This document shows, one piece after another, positions 1-8,210 of a DNA stretch of 64,000 nucleotides (the stretch's first letter is position 1; every line of letters begins with the position of its first letter). Origin of the DNA: Trebonia sp963836195 (GTDB taxonomy: Bacteria; Actinomycetota; Actinomycetes; Streptosporangiales; Streptosporangiaceae); the NCBI GenBank assembly GCA_963836195.1, contig CAWIIX010000030.1, positions 434,001 through 498,000 of the forward strand, given 5' to 3'. Under the pieces are notes generated by a model. The model did no database searches. It was not told the DNA's origin and was given only the letters and a program-made list of their open reading frames with translations. The position numbers were made by a program, and so were the translations under genes.

Positions 1-1
1 G

Positions 2-454
2 AGCGTCTGCCGGGAGATCCGCTCGCAGGCGCCTCAGGTCGGCTGCCTGATGCTGACGTCCTTCGGGGACGACGAGGCGCTGTTCGACGCGATCATGGCG
101 GGCGCCGCGGGCTACGTGCTGAAGCAGATCCGCGGGACCGACCTGATCGGGGCGATTCGCGCGGTGGCGTCCGGGGAGTCGCTGATCGATCAGAAAGCCG
201 CCTGCCGGGTAATGGACCGAATGCGCGATCGGGCCCGGGGAGCCGATCCGCTGGCGGCGCTGACCACACCGGAAACGAAGATTCTCGAGCTAATCGGGAA
301 GGGCCTGACCAACCGGCAGATCGGGGAGCGGCTGTTCCTGGCCGAGAAGACCGTGAAGAACTACGTGTCGTCGCTCTTCGCCAAGCTGGGCATGGAGCGC
401 AGGACCCAGGCGGCCGCGTACGCGGTCAGGGTCTTCGAGGAAACCGACCGCTGA
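2..454 (+). CDS. devR: DevR/DosR-like LuxR-family response regulator, 3' part only
   Basis: Reading is open from the left edge, so the N-terminus and the phospho-acceptor aspartate lie outside the window. What remains is the end of a receiver domain (LMLTSF, GYVLKQI, the switch and alpha4-beta5 region) and a complete C-terminal LuxR-type helix-turn-helix with LTNRQIGERLFLAEKTVKNY, followed by KLGMERRTQAA. This is closely similar to mycobacterial DevR (DosR), the DNA-binding activator of hypoxia and nitric-oxide dormancy genes. The 3' end overlaps the 3' end of the opposing sensor kinase by 29 bp, so the two are convergent rather than an operon. The family call is firm; the regulon is inferred from the family. 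Confidence 0.9.
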   Translation, partial: SVCREIRSQAPQVGCLMLTSFGDDEALFDAIMAGAAGYVLKQIRGTDLIGAIRAVASGESLIDQKAACRVMDRMRDRARGADPLAALTTPETKILELIGKGLTNRQIGERLFLAEKTVKNYVSSLFAKLGMERRTQAAAYAVRVFEETDR

Positions 455-2162
455 ACCAGCCCGGACGGACCACCGACCCGGACACCAGCGGCACCCGCCA
501 CTCCAGCTCGGTTCCGCCGCCCTCGGCCGAGGTGACCTGCATTTCGCCGCCGAGTTCCTCGGCCCGGTTGGCGAGGTTGAGCAGCCCGCTGCGACGGGTC
601 TGCGGCCCGATGCCGATCCCGTTGTCGACGACGCGCAGGGTCAGCATCTCGGTGCCGTCGACATCGGCGGTCACGTCGACTCGGGTGGCGCCGGCGTGCC
701 GGGCGGCATTGGACAGCGCCTCCCGGAGCACCGCCAGCGCCTGCTCGGCGACCTCCGGGGTGACGTGCGAATCGAGGCCGCTGCCGAGGCGGAGCGCGGG
801 CGCGAAGCCGAGCGCCCCGGCCGCCTCCTCGGCCAGCTCGACAATCTCCGTCCGCAGCTTCGGGCCGGAGCTCCCGCCGCGCGACTGAAGCGCGAAGATG
901 GTGGTGCGGATGACCTTGATGGTCTCGTCCATCGCGTCGACCGCGTTGGTGATCCGGTCGGACACCTCCGGCCTGGTGATCATCGGCATCGTGCCCTCGA
1001 GTGACATGCCGGTCGCGTACAGCCGCTGGATGACCAGGTCGTGCAGGTCCCGGGCGATCCGGTCCCGGTCCTCGTAGACCGACAGCCGCTCGGCCGCCGC
1101 CCGGCGGTCGGCCAGTTCAATCGCCACGCCGGCCTGGGCGGCGAAGGACGCGACGACATCGCTGGCGCCGGGCGGGAACGGCGGCGCGCCGCGCCTGCGG
1201 GCGATGGCCAGGGTGCCCCGGACGTTACCCGGCGCGCCGAGCGGGAAGACGATCGCGTGCTCGAGGTGCCCCCCGGCCTGGCGGGCGACGAAGAAGGCGC
1301 GCTTGTCCTCGGTGAAGTTGTCGGTGACCAGCGTTTTCCCGCTGGCGAGGACCAGACCGGACAGCGAGTCGGCGACCGGGAGGACCAGGCCGCGGGCCTC
1401 GGCCGCGCCGTCGCCCTCGGCGTACTCGATCGTCAGCCGCCGCCGCTGCTCGTCCGGCAGCGCGACCGTGACCAGGTCCGCGTCCGACAGCTCAAGCGCC
1501 TGCCTGGTCAGCGCGGCCAGCGCGGTGCCGGAGGAGGCGCCGGACAGCAGCTGGGTGGCGATCTCGGCGGTGGCCAGCTGCCAGCGCTGCTGCCGCCGGG
1601 CCTCGTCGTACAGCCGGGCGTTCTCCACCGCGACCCCGGCCGCCGCGCCGAGCGCGGTGACCAGCGCCTCGTCGTCCTCGGTGAATTCTCCGCCGCCGCG
1701 CTTCTGGGTCAGGTACAGGTTCCCGAACACCCGGTCGCGGACCCGCACCGGCACGCTGAGGAAGCTCCGCATCCCCGGGTGCCCGTCCGGGAAGCCGGAG
1801 GACTCCGGGTGCGTGCCGATGTCGGCCAGCCGCAGCGGGCGGGGCTCCTTGATCAGCAGGCCGAGCAGGCCGCGCCCCTCCGGCCAGTGATGGATCCCGC
1901 GGATCTCGGACCCGGTCAGGCCGACCGGAATGAACTCCGTCAGCTGCTGGTCGGCGCCGATCACCCCCAGCGCCCCGTACTCCGCGTCCGCCAGCTCGAC
2001 GGCCGCCTCGACGATCCGCCGCAGCATCGCCCCCAGCTCAAGCCCCGAGCTGATGGCGACCACCGCCTCAAGCAGCCCGTGCATCCGGTCCCTGGTCTCC
2101 ACCAGCGCCTGCAACCGGACCTGCACCTCCGCGAGCAGCTCATCGAGCCGCAACTGCGGCAT
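426..2162 (-). CDS. devS: DosT/DevS-like heme GAF sensor histidine kinase
   Basis: Two GAF domains are followed by a HisKA_3 dimerisation helix (RIARDLHDLVIQRL, His374 in this numbering) and an HATPase_c domain (EALSNAARHA, DNGIGIG). The first GAF keeps the His of the HPGMRSF block (His128), equivalent to the proximal heme ligand of M. tuberculosis DosS, and the Tyr of NLYLT (Tyr150). The YGALGV stretch has glycine where DosS has Glu87, as in the oxygen sensor DosT. I chose ATG at 2162 because MPQLRLDELL aligns with the family N-terminus and GAGGTG lies upstream; an in-frame start at 2246 would add 28 residues. The likely partner is the convergent DevR-like regulator. No membrane segment is present, so it should be a cytosolic redox or gas sensor. 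Confidence 0.9.
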   Translation of the reverse strand: MPQLRLDELLAEVQVRLQALVETRDRMHGLLEAVVAISSGLELGAMLRRIVEAAVELADAEYGALGVIGADQQLTEFIPVGLTGSEIRGIHHWPEGRGLLGLLIKEPRPLRLADIGTHPESSGFPDGHPGMRSFLSVPVRVRDRVFGNLYLTQKRGGGEFTEDDEALVTALGAAAGVAVENARLYDEARRQQRWQLATAEIATQLLSGASSGTALAALTRQALELSDADLVTVALPDEQRRRLTIEYAEGDGAAEARGLVLPVADSLSGLVLASGKTLVTDNFTEDKRAFFVARQAGGHLEHAIVFPLGAPGNVRGTLAIARRRGAPPFPPGASDVVASFAAQAGVAIELADRRAAAERLSVYEDRDRIARDLHDLVIQRLYATGMSLEGTMPMITRPEVSDRITNAVDAMDETIKVIRTTIFALQSRGGSSGPKLRTEIVELAEEAAGALGFAPALRLGSGLDSHVTPEVAEQALAVLREALSNAARHAGATRVDVTADVDGTEMLTLRVVDNGIGIGPQTRRSGLLNLANRAEELGGEMQVTSAEGGGTELEWRVPLVSGSVVRPGWFSGRFPRRP

Positions 2163-2425
2163 GAGACCAGACGGCACCTCGGAAGCCTCCACGCCGCACA
2201 GCCTAATTGCCGCATAGCGGCTCACACCAGAATCAAGGCACGCCAATCCGCGCCAGATATCCCTATTTCATCGGGCTTTCAGCGCTCCCTGGACCAGGAT
2301 CAGCCGCGCGTGTCGAGGGCGGTGACGGAAGATCCGGGCACGTTCCATCCGTGACCTGTGCGATCGAGGGTGCGCCTGCGACTGATGGGGCGGGAGAGTC
2401 CCGACAGTCCAGGGATCCTCTGCCA

Positions 2426-5400
2426 TCAGGCCGTGACGACGACGAGCCTGGCGGCGGGGGAGTAGCGGACGCGCCCGAAGTACATCAGCTTGACCAGCAG
2501 CCAGGACTCCCACCCGGGTTCGGCGGTCGGCGGGACGGTCACGCTGAAGCTCACCGTGGCCTCGCCGCCCGGCCCGGCCTCGACCGCCTGCGTCCACGGC
2601 CCGGTCGTCGACCAGGTGCCGACCGGCGAGACCAGCTGCAGTTCGCCGCGCAGTTGCGACCCCAGGTGGCTGGCGACCCGGACCGTCAGCTGCCCCGCCG
2701 CCCCCGGCCTGAGCCGCAGCTCGGGCGTCAGCAGCTCAAGGTCGGCCTCGCCCGCGAGCGCCATCACGTCCGACTGCAGCCGGAAGAACAGCTCCTCGGG
2801 CTCGAGGCTGGCATCCGGGCCGCCCGCCTCGCCGACCGTGACCAGCGCGGTGTCCTCGAGGACCTGCCCCAGCCGGTCGGTGATGCGCGCGGTCACGAAG
2901 TACCGACCGCCCGCCGTCCCGGCCGCCGCCCGGGCCGCGACGTCCCAGCTCGCGAACCCGTTGGCGGGAAGGTCATAGGGCAGCACGCCGCCGTCGGGTG
3001 GGCTGCCGGCCGGGGCGCCGTCGATCTCCGCCGTCAGCTCGTCCGGCACCACCAGCTCAACCGTTCCGCTGGCGGGCTCGGGCCCGCACGCCACCGTCAG
3101 CGTCGCCCGCCCCTGCGGCGTCTCGCCGTTGAGCGTGATCCGCGTCGGCGCGAAGTGCACCGCGACCGGGACGTTGCCGGCCGGGGCGGGCCCCTTCCCG
3201 TGCAGCCAGTAGCGGGCGTAGACCGGTTGCACCGGCTCCGGCGGCGCGGGGGCGGCGGCCGGGCGCGACCCGGCCGCGCTCGGCCGGACGGCCACGCTGA
3301 CGGTCTCGAACGGCGCCAGCAGGACGGAGACGACGCCGTCGCGGACGGCCAGCTCCGGGCCGTCGGTCTCGGTCAGCTCTTCCAGCAGGTCGGTCCGCCA
3401 GGCGGCCTCGACGCCGCCCGCCATCCGCAGCCGCGCCAGCGCCGGTCGCCCGTCGGTCTCCCGCAGCCGCACCGTCACCAGGCGGCCGCCTTCGCCGTCA
3501 GCCGGCGGCGCCGGTGGCCGCCCGGCCGCGAGCGGATTGCCGAATGGCTTGAGCGCGCTCAGGGTGACGTTCGGCGCCCCCTCGACCGAGAGCAGTCCGG
3601 CCGGGCCCGCCTCGACCGGCGCCGCCGACGGCCCGGTCACCACGGCCGTCAGGTCGTGGTTGTAGTCCTCGGCGGCCGCGTTGAACCCGGCTTCGCGCCA
3701 GCCGCCAGCCGCCCCCGACGACGCGAGGGCGTAGCCGAACGTGTGCGACCAGTGCTGCCAGGCGAACGAGGAGCCGTCCGGCACCGCCTGCCGGTCACCG
3801 TCGATCCAGACGCCGCTCGGCCAGCCGCCGCAGGCACGGAAGAGCGACATCCACAGCGTCCCGTCGGGCGTGACCGCCGCGCCCAGGGTGCCCCGGTTGA
3901 ACACCGCGACGGCCGCGTCGGCGAGGGGCTCGTCGCCGTCGGCGAGCGCGCCCGCCGCGAGGTCCTGGCCGCCCGCCACGTCCGCCCGGACCGACCCCAC
4001 GGCCAGCTCGCCCCGCAGGTCGGCGACCGCCTGATCGAGGTCGCCTGGTTCCCCCGCCGCGATGATCAGCACCGGCAGGTCGCGCACGCCGCGCAGGTCG
4101 GCGCTGGGCGCGAAGGCCGCCGCCCGCGACTTGGCGGCCGGCACCCAGAGCCGGGCCGCGTTGCCGTCGGCCAGCAGCCCGTCCAGCCGCTTGGCCACCG
4201 CCGGGTCGCACGCGGTGAGCAGCTCCGAGGTGAAGGCGTTCTCCTCCGGGCCGCCGACCGCGATCCGGAAGTCGGGCAGGTTGGAGTCCACGTCAACCGA
4301 CCCGTAGCGGGGACCGGAGGCGCGCGAGGTCGTCGCGGTGACGCCCGCGCCCGCCAGCCACGAGACGAGGTCCTTGATGACCGGCCGGCGGTCGTCCGGC
4401 ACCACGTCGGGGGTGATCACCTCGGCCACCCCGAGCGCCACCGGCACCTCGCCCGACGACGCGGCGAGCACCGCCCGGGCGACGGCGCCGAGGCCGAACC
4501 AGTGGTTGGCGGGGTTGTCGAGCGTCCACCAGTGCTGGGCGACATCGGCCTCGGGCGCGCCGAACGGCCGCCCGATCACCGCCGTCGCGGTCTGGTAGAC
4601 CGGCAGCCCGCCTGCCACCCGGGCCGGGAACCGCACCCGCAGCAGGTGGTCCCGGCCGATCGAGCCGGACACGTGGGTGCGGAACTCGACCCGCTCCGCC
4701 CCGTCCCACAAGATCGTCTCGGCGGTGATCGTCAGGTCGCCGAGCTGGTAGCGGGAGACGAGCCGGGACCCGACCGGGGAGCGGTGCGCGGTTACCTGCG
4801 CCGGGACCGTCGCCGAGCTGACGCCGGGGCCCTTCGGCGACAGGTGCCACGGGCCCTCGCCCCAGCGCGGGTGCTGCTCGTACTCCTCCTGCAGGACCAG
4901 GTCGTTGCCCGGCCCGCCGAGCAGGTTCCGGCCGGTCCGGCGGTCGATGACCGCGGTCACCGAGCCGCCCTGGGCCGGGTCGGCGGTCACGGTCAGCGCC
5001 TCGTTGGAGATCGTGAGCCCGTCGGTTTCCTCCCAGTCGCAGACCCGGGCCCGTTCCGCCCCGCCGGCGTCGCCGCCGTCCGCGCCGGCGGCCGGCTCGC
5101 CGTCCTCGGCTGGCATCGGGGTGGCGCGCAGCGGGTACCGCAGGAACCCGAGCGGGGGCAGGCCGGCCGCGCGGAACGTGAGCGTGACCTCGGCCAGCGA
5201 GCCGTCGTCGTGCCAGCGGGTCCCCTCGGCCAGGGCCGGCAGCGGACGGCCGGACACCGCGTCGAGGACCGTCAGCCAGAGGGTGCCGGGCGCGTCAAGC
5301 GCGACGGTGACCGTCGCCATCCCGTCCCGGGGCCGCGCCAGCCCGTTGGCCACCGTCACGCTCAGCCCGCCCGCGTCAGCGGCGGCCGCGGGGTCGGCGG

Positions 5401-6919
5401 CGCCGGTCTCGGTGAGGAACGCGATCGCGTCCCGTCGGGCCGTGTCGCCCCGCTCCCACGCCTCCCGCCACCCCGCCAGCAGGTCCAGGTACACCTGGTC
5501 GGACTCGGTGCCGGTGATCGCGTCGTGGTGCGCGCCGTAGGCGAGCTGCCGCCACGCCTTGTCGAGCGATTCGGCCGGGTACGCCGCCCCGGCCAGCCAG
5601 GCCAGGGTCGACAGCCGCTCGCCCTCGAGCACCGCGGTCTCGCCCGCCCGCGCGGCCAGCTTGGTGTCGGCGTAGGAGACGTCCTTGCCGGTGTACACCG
5701 GGTTCATGTCCCTCGTCTGCGGCATGATCCAGTACCGCGACGGGGACGCCTCGGAAGCCGCGCGCACCGCCGTGAAGAACTCGCGCGGCACCGCCGGGAC
5801 GAAGCGCGGCCACACGTACCGCTTCGCCCACTCGCGCCCCACGTCGGTCACCCACCGGGCGGGGATCACGTGGTCGGACCCAACCGGCAGCATCACGTTC
5901 GGCGTCGCCGCCACCGTCGCCAGCGAGCTGAACTGGGTGTGGGCCGCGGCCAGGGCGGCCTCCAGGTCGGCCGCGGTGTGCAGCGTCCAGCCGGCCCCGT
6001 AGTGATTGGCCATGTACGCGGTCAGCAGCCCGGACCCGTCGGGGGAGAGCCACTCGAACTCGGCCGGGAACTGCATCCGGGTGTTCTCGTCCGGACCCCA
6101 CTGGTGGAACGGGCCGCGCGCCCACGACGAGGAGGTCAGCCCCGCCCCCGCCATCAGCCCGGGGAACCCGGGGTCGAAGCCGAACGCGTCGAGCATCCAG
6201 GCCGACCCGACCTCCGCGCCCAGCACGCCGCGCTGGAACCCCATCCCGTAGACCGCGTTCCTGATCGTCGTCTCCGCGCCCGTCAGGTTGGTGTTCGGCT
6301 CGTTGTAGGTGCCGCCGACGAGCTCGACCCGGCCGTCGGCCAGCAGCGACCGCAGGTACGCGCGGTCGTGCGGGAACGCGTCGAAGTGCGGCTTGAGGTA
6401 GTCGACCTCGGCCAGCACGAACTTGTAGTCGGGGTCCCGCCTGGCCTTCTCCAGGTGCAGCCGGACCAGCTCGAACGCGGTCCGCACGTCCGGCAGGTTG
6501 CCGTCCTCGTCCGGCAGCACCAGCCGCGCCTCGGTGAACTGCCCCTGGGTGTTCCACCAGACCGGGTCGTAGTGGAAATGCGACACCATCCACATCGTCC
6601 ACCCCGGCTCGGCCGCCGTGATAACGGCGTCGGTGGTGACTCGCCCCCCGGCCGTCTCGCAGATCACCGTCACCGGCAGCGACACCCCGGCCGGCCCGGT
6701 CACGGCCACGCTCACCTCGCACTGGCGGGCGTCGGCGGGCTCGCCCAGGGTCACCTCGGACGCGGTCGCCGTCTCGACCGACGGGCCGGCCAGCCGCACG
6801 GAGACCGTCACGCCGGCCTCCCCGGCCTCGGTCGCGGCAACCCCGACCCGCACCACCTGCAGGGGCCGGGCCGTGCTGCCGGTGAACAAATCGGTCGATT
6901 CGACCTCAGTGATCCGCAT
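2426..6919 (-). CDS. Glycoside hydrolase family 38 (alpha-mannosidase-like), 1497 aa
   Basis: An Ig-like N-terminal region of about 105 residues precedes the GH38 catalytic barrel. Metal and catalytic motifs are visible: SHFHYDPVWW (His114, His116, Asp118), the nucleophile region WMLDAFGFDP (Asp244), and AHHDAITGTESDQVY further on. The C-terminal third holds beta-rich GH38 domains and a NEW3-like domain. There is no signal peptide, so the enzyme is predicted to be cytosolic and would need imported oligosaccharide. It is divergent from an ArsR-type regulator across a 166-bp gap with a strong palindrome, and a LacI-type regulator lies 1.3 kb away. Family assignment is firm; the linkage it cleaves cannot be read from sequence. 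Confidence 0.88.
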   Translation of the reverse strand: MRITEVESTDLFTGSTARPLQVVRVGVAATEAGEAGVTVSVRLAGPSVETATASEVTLGEPADARQCEVSVAVTGPAGVSLPVTVICETAGGRVTTDAVITAAEPGWTMWMVSHFHYDPVWWNTQGQFTEARLVLPDEDGNLPDVRTAFELVRLHLEKARRDPDYKFVLAEVDYLKPHFDAFPHDRAYLRSLLADGRVELVGGTYNEPNTNLTGAETTIRNAVYGMGFQRGVLGAEVGSAWMLDAFGFDPGFPGLMAGAGLTSSSWARGPFHQWGPDENTRMQFPAEFEWLSPDGSGLLTAYMANHYGAGWTLHTAADLEAALAAAHTQFSSLATVAATPNVMLPVGSDHVIPARWVTDVGREWAKRYVWPRFVPAVPREFFTAVRAASEASPSRYWIMPQTRDMNPVYTGKDVSYADTKLAARAGETAVLEGERLSTLAWLAGAAYPAESLDKAWRQLAYGAHHDAITGTESDQVYLDLLAGWREAWERGDTARRDAIAFLTETGAADPAAAADAGGLSVTVANGLARPRDGMATVTVALDAPGTLWLTVLDAVSGRPLPALAEGTRWHDDGSLAEVTLTFRAAGLPPLGFLRYPLRATPMPAEDGEPAAGADGGDAGGAERARVCDWEETDGLTISNEALTVTADPAQGGSVTAVIDRRTGRNLLGGPGNDLVLQEEYEQHPRWGEGPWHLSPKGPGVSSATVPAQVTAHRSPVGSRLVSRYQLGDLTITAETILWDGAERVEFRTHVSGSIGRDHLLRVRFPARVAGGLPVYQTATAVIGRPFGAPEADVAQHWWTLDNPANHWFGLGAVARAVLAASSGEVPVALGVAEVITPDVVPDDRRPVIKDLVSWLAGAGVTATTSRASGPRYGSVDVDSNLPDFRIAVGGPEENAFTSELLTACDPAVAKRLDGLLADGNAARLWVPAAKSRAAAFAPSADLRGVRDLPVLIIAAGEPGDLDQAVADLRGELAVGSVRADVAGGQDLAAGALADGDEPLADAAVAVFNRGTLGAAVTPDGTLWMSLFRACGGWPSGVWIDGDRQAVPDGSSFAWQHWSHTFGYALASSGAAGGWREAGFNAAAEDYNHDLTAVVTGPSAAPVEAGPAGLLSVEGAPNVTLSALKPFGNPLAAGRPPAPPADGEGGRLVTVRLRETDGRPALARLRMAGGVEAAWRTDLLEELTETDGPELAVRDGVVSVLLAPFETVSVAVRPSAAGSRPAAAPAPPEPVQPVYARYWLHGKGPAPAGNVPVAVHFAPTRITLNGETPQGRATLTVACGPEPASGTVELVVPDELTAEIDGAPAGSPPDGGVLPYDLPANGFASWDVAARAAAGTAGGRYFVTARITDRLGQVLEDTALVTVGEAGGPDASLEPEELFFRLQSDVMALAGEADLELLTPELRLRPGAAGQLTVRVASHLGSQLRGELQLVSPVGTWSTTGPWTQAVEAGPGGEATVSFSVTVPPTAEPGWESWLLVKLMYFGRVRYSPAARLVVVTA

Positions 6920-7010
6920 ACCCCCATCGTCCCACGCCGCCCGCCCCGCCCGCCCTGCCAGCTAGGTCATCCGCACGAAACGAATCTGTCGGCGGTCGGC
7001 CCGGCGCGCC

Positions 7011-7030
7011 TTCGGAAGATTTCTTCCGAA
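7011..7030. promoter_or_regulatory. Perfect 9-bp inverted repeat, candidate operator
   Basis: TTCGGAAGA and its exact reverse complement are separated by two bases, in the gap between the divergent GH38 and ArsR-type genes. A second short dyad (GAAG-A-CTTC, 7032-7040) and a 10-bp palindrome GTTTCGAAAC (7076-7085, touching the regulator start) follow. The placement suits autoregulation by the ArsR-type protein, perhaps with control of the GH38 gene; this is inferred. Confidence 0.55.
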
Positions 7031-7047
7031 AGAAGACTTCCGAGGTC

Positions 7048-7077
7048 TTGTCAAAAGAACTGTTTCGAGCGTAGTGT
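7048..7077 (+). promoter_or_regulatory. Sigma-70-type promoter of the ArsR-type regulator
   Basis: TTGTCA at 7048-7053 and TAGTGT at 7072-7077 are 18 bp apart. Transcription would begin about where the GTG at 7086 lies, which implies a leaderless message and supports that start codon. Confidence 0.45.
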
Positions 7078-7085
7078 TTCGAAAC

Positions 7086-7793
7086 GTGAGTTCCGAACCA
7101 GCAAATCAGCCGGCCCCGCCCGATCCGGCCCCGCCGTCCGAGAACGACGAGCAGGAGCCGATGAGCATCACCGACCCGACCGTGATGCGCGCCCTCGCGC
7201 ACCCGGTCCGGATGGCCCTGATCGAGCTGTTCGGCGTGCACGCCACGCTGACCGCGACCCAGGCCAGCGAGGCGCTCGGCGAGTCGCCCGCCAACTGCGC
7301 GTTCCACCTGCGGACGCTCGCGCGGTACGGCTTCGTCGAGGAGGCCGGCGGCGGGCGCGGCCGGGAGCGCCCGTGGCGGGCCTCCAAGAAGTCGCTCCGC
7401 ATCCGCCTCCGCCAGTCCGAGCTGGACTCGGAGCAGGCGCAGGTGGCGGCGGGCGCGCTCGAGCAGGTCTGGCACGACCGCCTGTTCGCCCGGATCAGAG
7501 AGGCGTTCGTCAACCGGCGCTGGTCCCGCGAGTGGGAGCAGGCGGCCGGGTCGTCGCTGACCCTGGCCTTCTTCACGGCGGAGGAGCTGCGCACGGTCCG
7601 GAACGAGATCGACGCGGTCATCCACCGGCACCTGGACGAGCGCCGGGTGGACCCGGCGCGGCGGCCGGCCGGCGCGGTGCCGGTGGAACTCGTCTACTTC
7701 GCCTACCCGCGCCAAGACCTGACCGCCCCGCTCCCAACCGACGACACCGACGGCACCGACGTGAGCGACGAGATCCCCGGCGAACCCGCCTGA
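7086..7793 (+). CDS. ArsR-type winged-helix transcriptional regulator
   Basis: Residues from about 26 onward form a winged-helix domain: VMRALAHPVRMALIELFGVHATLTATQASEAL, then SPANCAFHLRTLARYGFVEEAGG. That is the classical ArsR arrangement of an early helix, the recognition helix and a wing. The C-terminal half is a longer helical region of unknown ligand preference and the tail is acidic. The GTG at 7086 fits leaderless transcription from the promoter just upstream; GTG 7074 and ATG 7161 (preceded by AGGAG) are alternatives. It probably acts on the inverted repeats in its own upstream region and may control the divergent mannosidase. No metal-binding cysteine pair is seen, so it is unlikely to be a metal sensor. 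Confidence 0.82.
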   Translation: MSSEPANQPAPPDPAPPSENDEQEPMSITDPTVMRALAHPVRMALIELFGVHATLTATQASEALGESPANCAFHLRTLARYGFVEEAGGGRGRERPWRASKKSLRIRLRQSELDSEQAQVAAGALEQVWHDRLFARIREAFVNRRWSREWEQAAGSSLTLAFFTAEELRTVRNEIDAVIHRHLDERRVDPARRPAGAVPVELVYFAYPRQDLTAPLPTDDTDGTDVSDEIPGEPA

Positions 7794-7798
7794 CGATC

Positions 7799-7840
7799 TC
7801 AAGATATATCTTGACTGCATCATAAAGACGCGATACATCT
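7799..7840 (+). promoter_or_regulatory. 16-bp palindrome overlapping a -35 element
   Basis: TCAAGATATATCTTGA (7799-7814) is a perfect palindrome. Its right end supplies TTGACT (7811-7816), a good -35, and TACATC (7834-7839) is a possible -10 after 17 bp. The half-site recurs inverted as GATACATCTT (7832-7841). This looks like a repressor-controlled promoter for the small gene at 7880. The arrangement resembles operators of PadR-type repressors, but that name is a guess. Confidence 0.5.
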
Positions 7841-7879
7841 TAAGTTAACCAGAACCCGGTCTCGCCTGAAGGAGCCATC

Positions 7880-8110
7880 ATGAACCCGGAGCTGTCCACC
7901 AGCCTGGTCGCCGAGCACGCCCGCGAACTGACCGCCCAGGCCGACGCGCACCGCGCCGCCGCGATCGCGGTGCCTCGCCCCCGGTCCGGCGGGCGCCGTC
8001 TCGCCCCCGGCTACCACGTCAGCTGGAGCCGGGTAAGCCTGGCGCCGCCCGAGGGCGGCCACTCCCGCACTTCCTGGGCAATCGTCATCTCCGGGACCCG
8101 CTCGCGCTGA
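7880..8110 (+). CDS. Small hypothetical protein, 76 aa
   Basis: A good ribosome-binding site (GAAGGAG) sits 6 nt before the ATG. The protein starts MNPELSTSLVAEHARELTAQADAHR, an amphipathic helix of the kind found in many short actinobacterial proteins of unknown role, and continues into an Arg/Ser/Gly-rich half. It lies 87 bp after the ArsR-type gene, behind its own palindrome-covered promoter, so it may be a repressor-controlled accessory protein. No function can be assigned. The start signal and typical N-terminus argue that it is real. Confidence 0.6.
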   Translation: MNPELSTSLVAEHARELTAQADAHRAAAIAVPRPRSGGRRLAPGYHVSWSRVSLAPPEGGHSRTSWAIVISGTRSR

Positions 8111-8210
8111 CCTCAGGGTGGATACTGTGAGTAAGGACGCGGACGACGTTTCCGGCCGGTACGCGTCCCGGTAGCCCTCCCCTCGGATCCACGCGAGCAA
8201 CTGGAGCAGG

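Noticed and set aside
2207..7825. 1872-codon open frame on the plus strand opposite the GH38 gene
   Set aside because: It is an antisense shadow caused by high third-position GC; it is Arg/Pro/Gly-rich, has no domain, and the opposite strand encodes a complete GH38 protein.
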